Assembly (NCBI GenBank): GCA_002451085.1
Contig: DKBE01000076.1
Coordinates: forward strand, 1 to 14,281
Direction of reading: 5' to 3'
DNA from: Proteobacteria bacterium UBA6908
GTDB lineage: Bacteria; Pseudomonadota; Gammaproteobacteria; Acidiferrobacterales; UBA6901
DNA length: 14,281 nt
The translations under genes and the position numbers were made by a program. The notes beneath the pieces were generated by a model. The model did no database searches. It was not told the origin of the DNA and saw only the letters and a list, made by a program, of their open reading frames with translations. Shown here one piece after another: positions 13,274 to 14,281 of this stretch. Each line of letters starts with the position of its first letter. Within the stretch, counting starts at the first letter, position 1.

Positions 13274-13295
13274 CCCGGCATACCGGGATTCCCGG
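13274..13295 (+). terminator. Overlapping hairpins after the unknown gene
   Basis: CCCGG-CATA-CCGGG (13274-13287) and CCGGG-ATT-CCCGG (13283-13295) share the middle arm, so only one can form at a time. No T-run follows. This is a weak terminator or a structured spacer just upstream of the ybiT promoter. Confidence 0.3.
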
Positions 13296-13302
13296 CGCGA
13301 TC

Positions 13303-13311
13303 TGCTACAAT
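13303..13311 (+). promoter_or_regulatory. Extended -10 promoter upstream of ybiT
   Basis: TGCTACAAT is an extended -10 (TGn then TACAAT, five of six consensus bases). The -35 region is not recognisable, as is common for extended -10 promoters. It would give a leader of about 160 bases before the TTG start. Confidence 0.5.
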
Positions 13312-13477
13312 AGCGCCAGCCGTGTGTGCACCCCGTTCTGCACCGGCGTCCTTCGCGGTTACCCCCTCGGCTTACCTCGATCGGTAGCAACACCTGACGG
13401 AACAACCCATCCCGGCGCGGCCTGTCGCGGCCCCGGGGATCAACCCTTGGTCATGCTGTTTTGAAGAGAAGCGCCCT

Positions 13478-14281
13478 TTGATTTCCACCGCTAACATCAC
13501 CATGCAGTTTGGGGCCAAGCCCCTGTTCGAGAACATTTCGGTCAAATTCGGCAACGGCAATCGCTACGGCCTGATCGGTGCCAACGGCTGCGGCAAGTCG
13601 ACGTTCATGAAGATTCTCGGCGGCGACCTGGAGCCGTCCTCCGGAAGCGTGGCGATCGAGGAGAACGTGCGCCTCGGCAAGCTGCGCCAGGACCAGTTCG
13701 CCTTCGAACAGTACACCGTGCTCGACACCGTGATCATGGGCCATGCCGGTCTGTGGCAGGTGAAGGCCGAACGCGATCGTCTCTATGCCCAGCCGGAGAT
13801 GAGCGAGTCCGACGGCATGAAAGTCGCCGAACTGGAAACCGAGTTCGCCGAACTTGACGGGTACACCGCCGAGGCGCGCGCCGGCGAGCTGCTGCTCGGC
13901 CTCGGTATACCGCTCGAACAGCACAACGGCCCGATGAGCGCAGTCGCCCCGGGCTGGAAACTGCGTGTGTTGCTGGCCCAGGCGCTGTTCGCCGAGCCGG
14001 ATGTCATGCTGCTCGACGAGCCGACCAACAACCTCGACATCAACACCATCCGCTGGCTGGAAGACGTGCTCAACGCACGCAACAGCACCATGATCATCAT
14101 CTCGCACGACCGGCACTTTCTGAACAGCGTGTGCACGCACATGGCCGATCTCGACTTCGGCGAACTTCGTGTCTACCCCGGCAACTACGACGAATACATG
14201 ACCGCCGCCACCCAGGTGCGCGAGCGCCAACTGGCCGACAACGCCAAGAAGAAGGCACAGATCGCCGAGCTCCAGACCTTT
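13478..14281 (+). CDS. ybiT: ABC-F family ATPase YbiT, 5' portion (runs off the window)
   Basis: This is the first 268 codons of a soluble ABC-F ATPase, closely resembling E. coli YbiT; the second nucleotide-binding domain lies outside the window. ABC-F proteins act on the ribosome. Visible in the first ATPase domain are the Walker [10 protein letters not shown], the KLRQDQFAF segment, a degenerate signature APGWKLR in place of LSGGQ (a YbiT trait), the Walker [13 protein letters not shown] and the IISHDRHFL switch. The inter-domain linker begins at the right edge ([12 protein letters not shown]). The start is taken as TTG 13478: no ATG or GTG lies upstream in frame before a stop, and it makes the protein align residue for residue with YbiT, whose ninth residue is also the Met of TMQFG. 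GAAGAG upstream is a weak ribosome binding site. Confidence 0.92.
   Translation, partial: MISTANITMQFGAKPLFENISVKFGNGNRYGLIGANGCGKSTFMKILGGDLEPSSGSVAIEENVRLGKLRQDQFAFEQYTVLDTVIMGHAGLWQVKAERDRLYAQPEMSESDGMKVAELETEFAELDGYTAEARAGELLLGLGIPLEQHNGPMSAVAPGWKLRVLLAQALFAEPDVMLLDEPTNNLDINTIRWLEDVLNARNSTMIIISHDRHFLNSVCTHMADLDFGELRVYPGNYDEYMTAATQVRERQLADNAKKKAQIAELQTF

Noticed and set aside
13451..14230. 259-codon open frame on the minus strand
   Set aside because: Antisense to ybiT, whose protein matches a known family over its whole length.
1..14281. CRISPR arrays, tRNA/rRNA genes, insertion sequences or phage genes
   Set aside because: I saw no regularly spaced repeats, no tRNA-like cloverleaf ending in CCA, and no transposase, integrase or phage protein.

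Overview
This 14.3 kb window looks like chromosomal DNA from a gram-negative gammaproteobacterium. Base composition is GC-rich throughout, and lpxA, a DauA-type SulP transporter and a YbiT-type ABC-F ATPase all read like gammaproteobacterial versions. The mixture of methanethiol methylation, a c-type cytochrome, a B12 radical SAM enzyme and an HvfC-like fragment would suit a sulfur- or metal-exposed lineage such as Chromatiales, but that placement is an inference. I see no insertion sequence, tRNA, rRNA, CRISPR array or phage gene.

Layout. Positions 3-524 (+) are the 3' end of an HvfC/BufC-like (DUF2063) gene, so an MNIO-type copper-peptide (bufferin) locus probably lies just outside the window. 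Converging on it is a three-gene minus-strand operon (2245 down to 598): a small HMA-like protein without the CxxC metal site, an ArsM-like SAM methyltransferase with only one of the expected arsenic-binding cysteines, and a small DUF4395-like membrane protein. Upstream on the same strand is a two-component system: an OmpR-type regulator (5715-4948), then a hybrid GAF-PAS-PAS histidine kinase (4831-2393) with a four-cysteine cluster inside its ATPase domain. A strong rho-independent terminator at 5747-5789 ends the next minus-strand unit, mddA (methanethiol S-methyltransferase), which is preceded by an unlisted 35-codon reading frame.

A 357-bp divergent region separates that unit from dauA (+, 7056-8768). 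Then come lpxA (-, GTG start, away from the usual fabZ-lpxA-lpxB cluster) and a B12-binding radical SAM enzyme (-). A 282-bp divergent spacer leads to a secreted DUF1223 thioredoxin-like protein (+), which converges on a small monohaem cytochrome c (-). Divergent from the cytochrome is an unrecognised 132-residue protein (+). The window ends inside ybiT (+, TTG start).

How they may fit together. Three genes encode methyl-transfer-type enzymes (the ArsM-like protein, MddA, and the radical SAM enzyme, whose family is often methylating). Several others concern thiols, metals or periplasmic redox (HvfC, HMA-like, DUF4395, DUF1223, cytochrome c, the Cys-rich kinase). The strongest candidate for an undescribed system is the HMA-like / methyltransferase / DUF4395 operon next to the Cys-cluster two-component system. 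dauA, lpxA and ybiT look like housekeeping genes.
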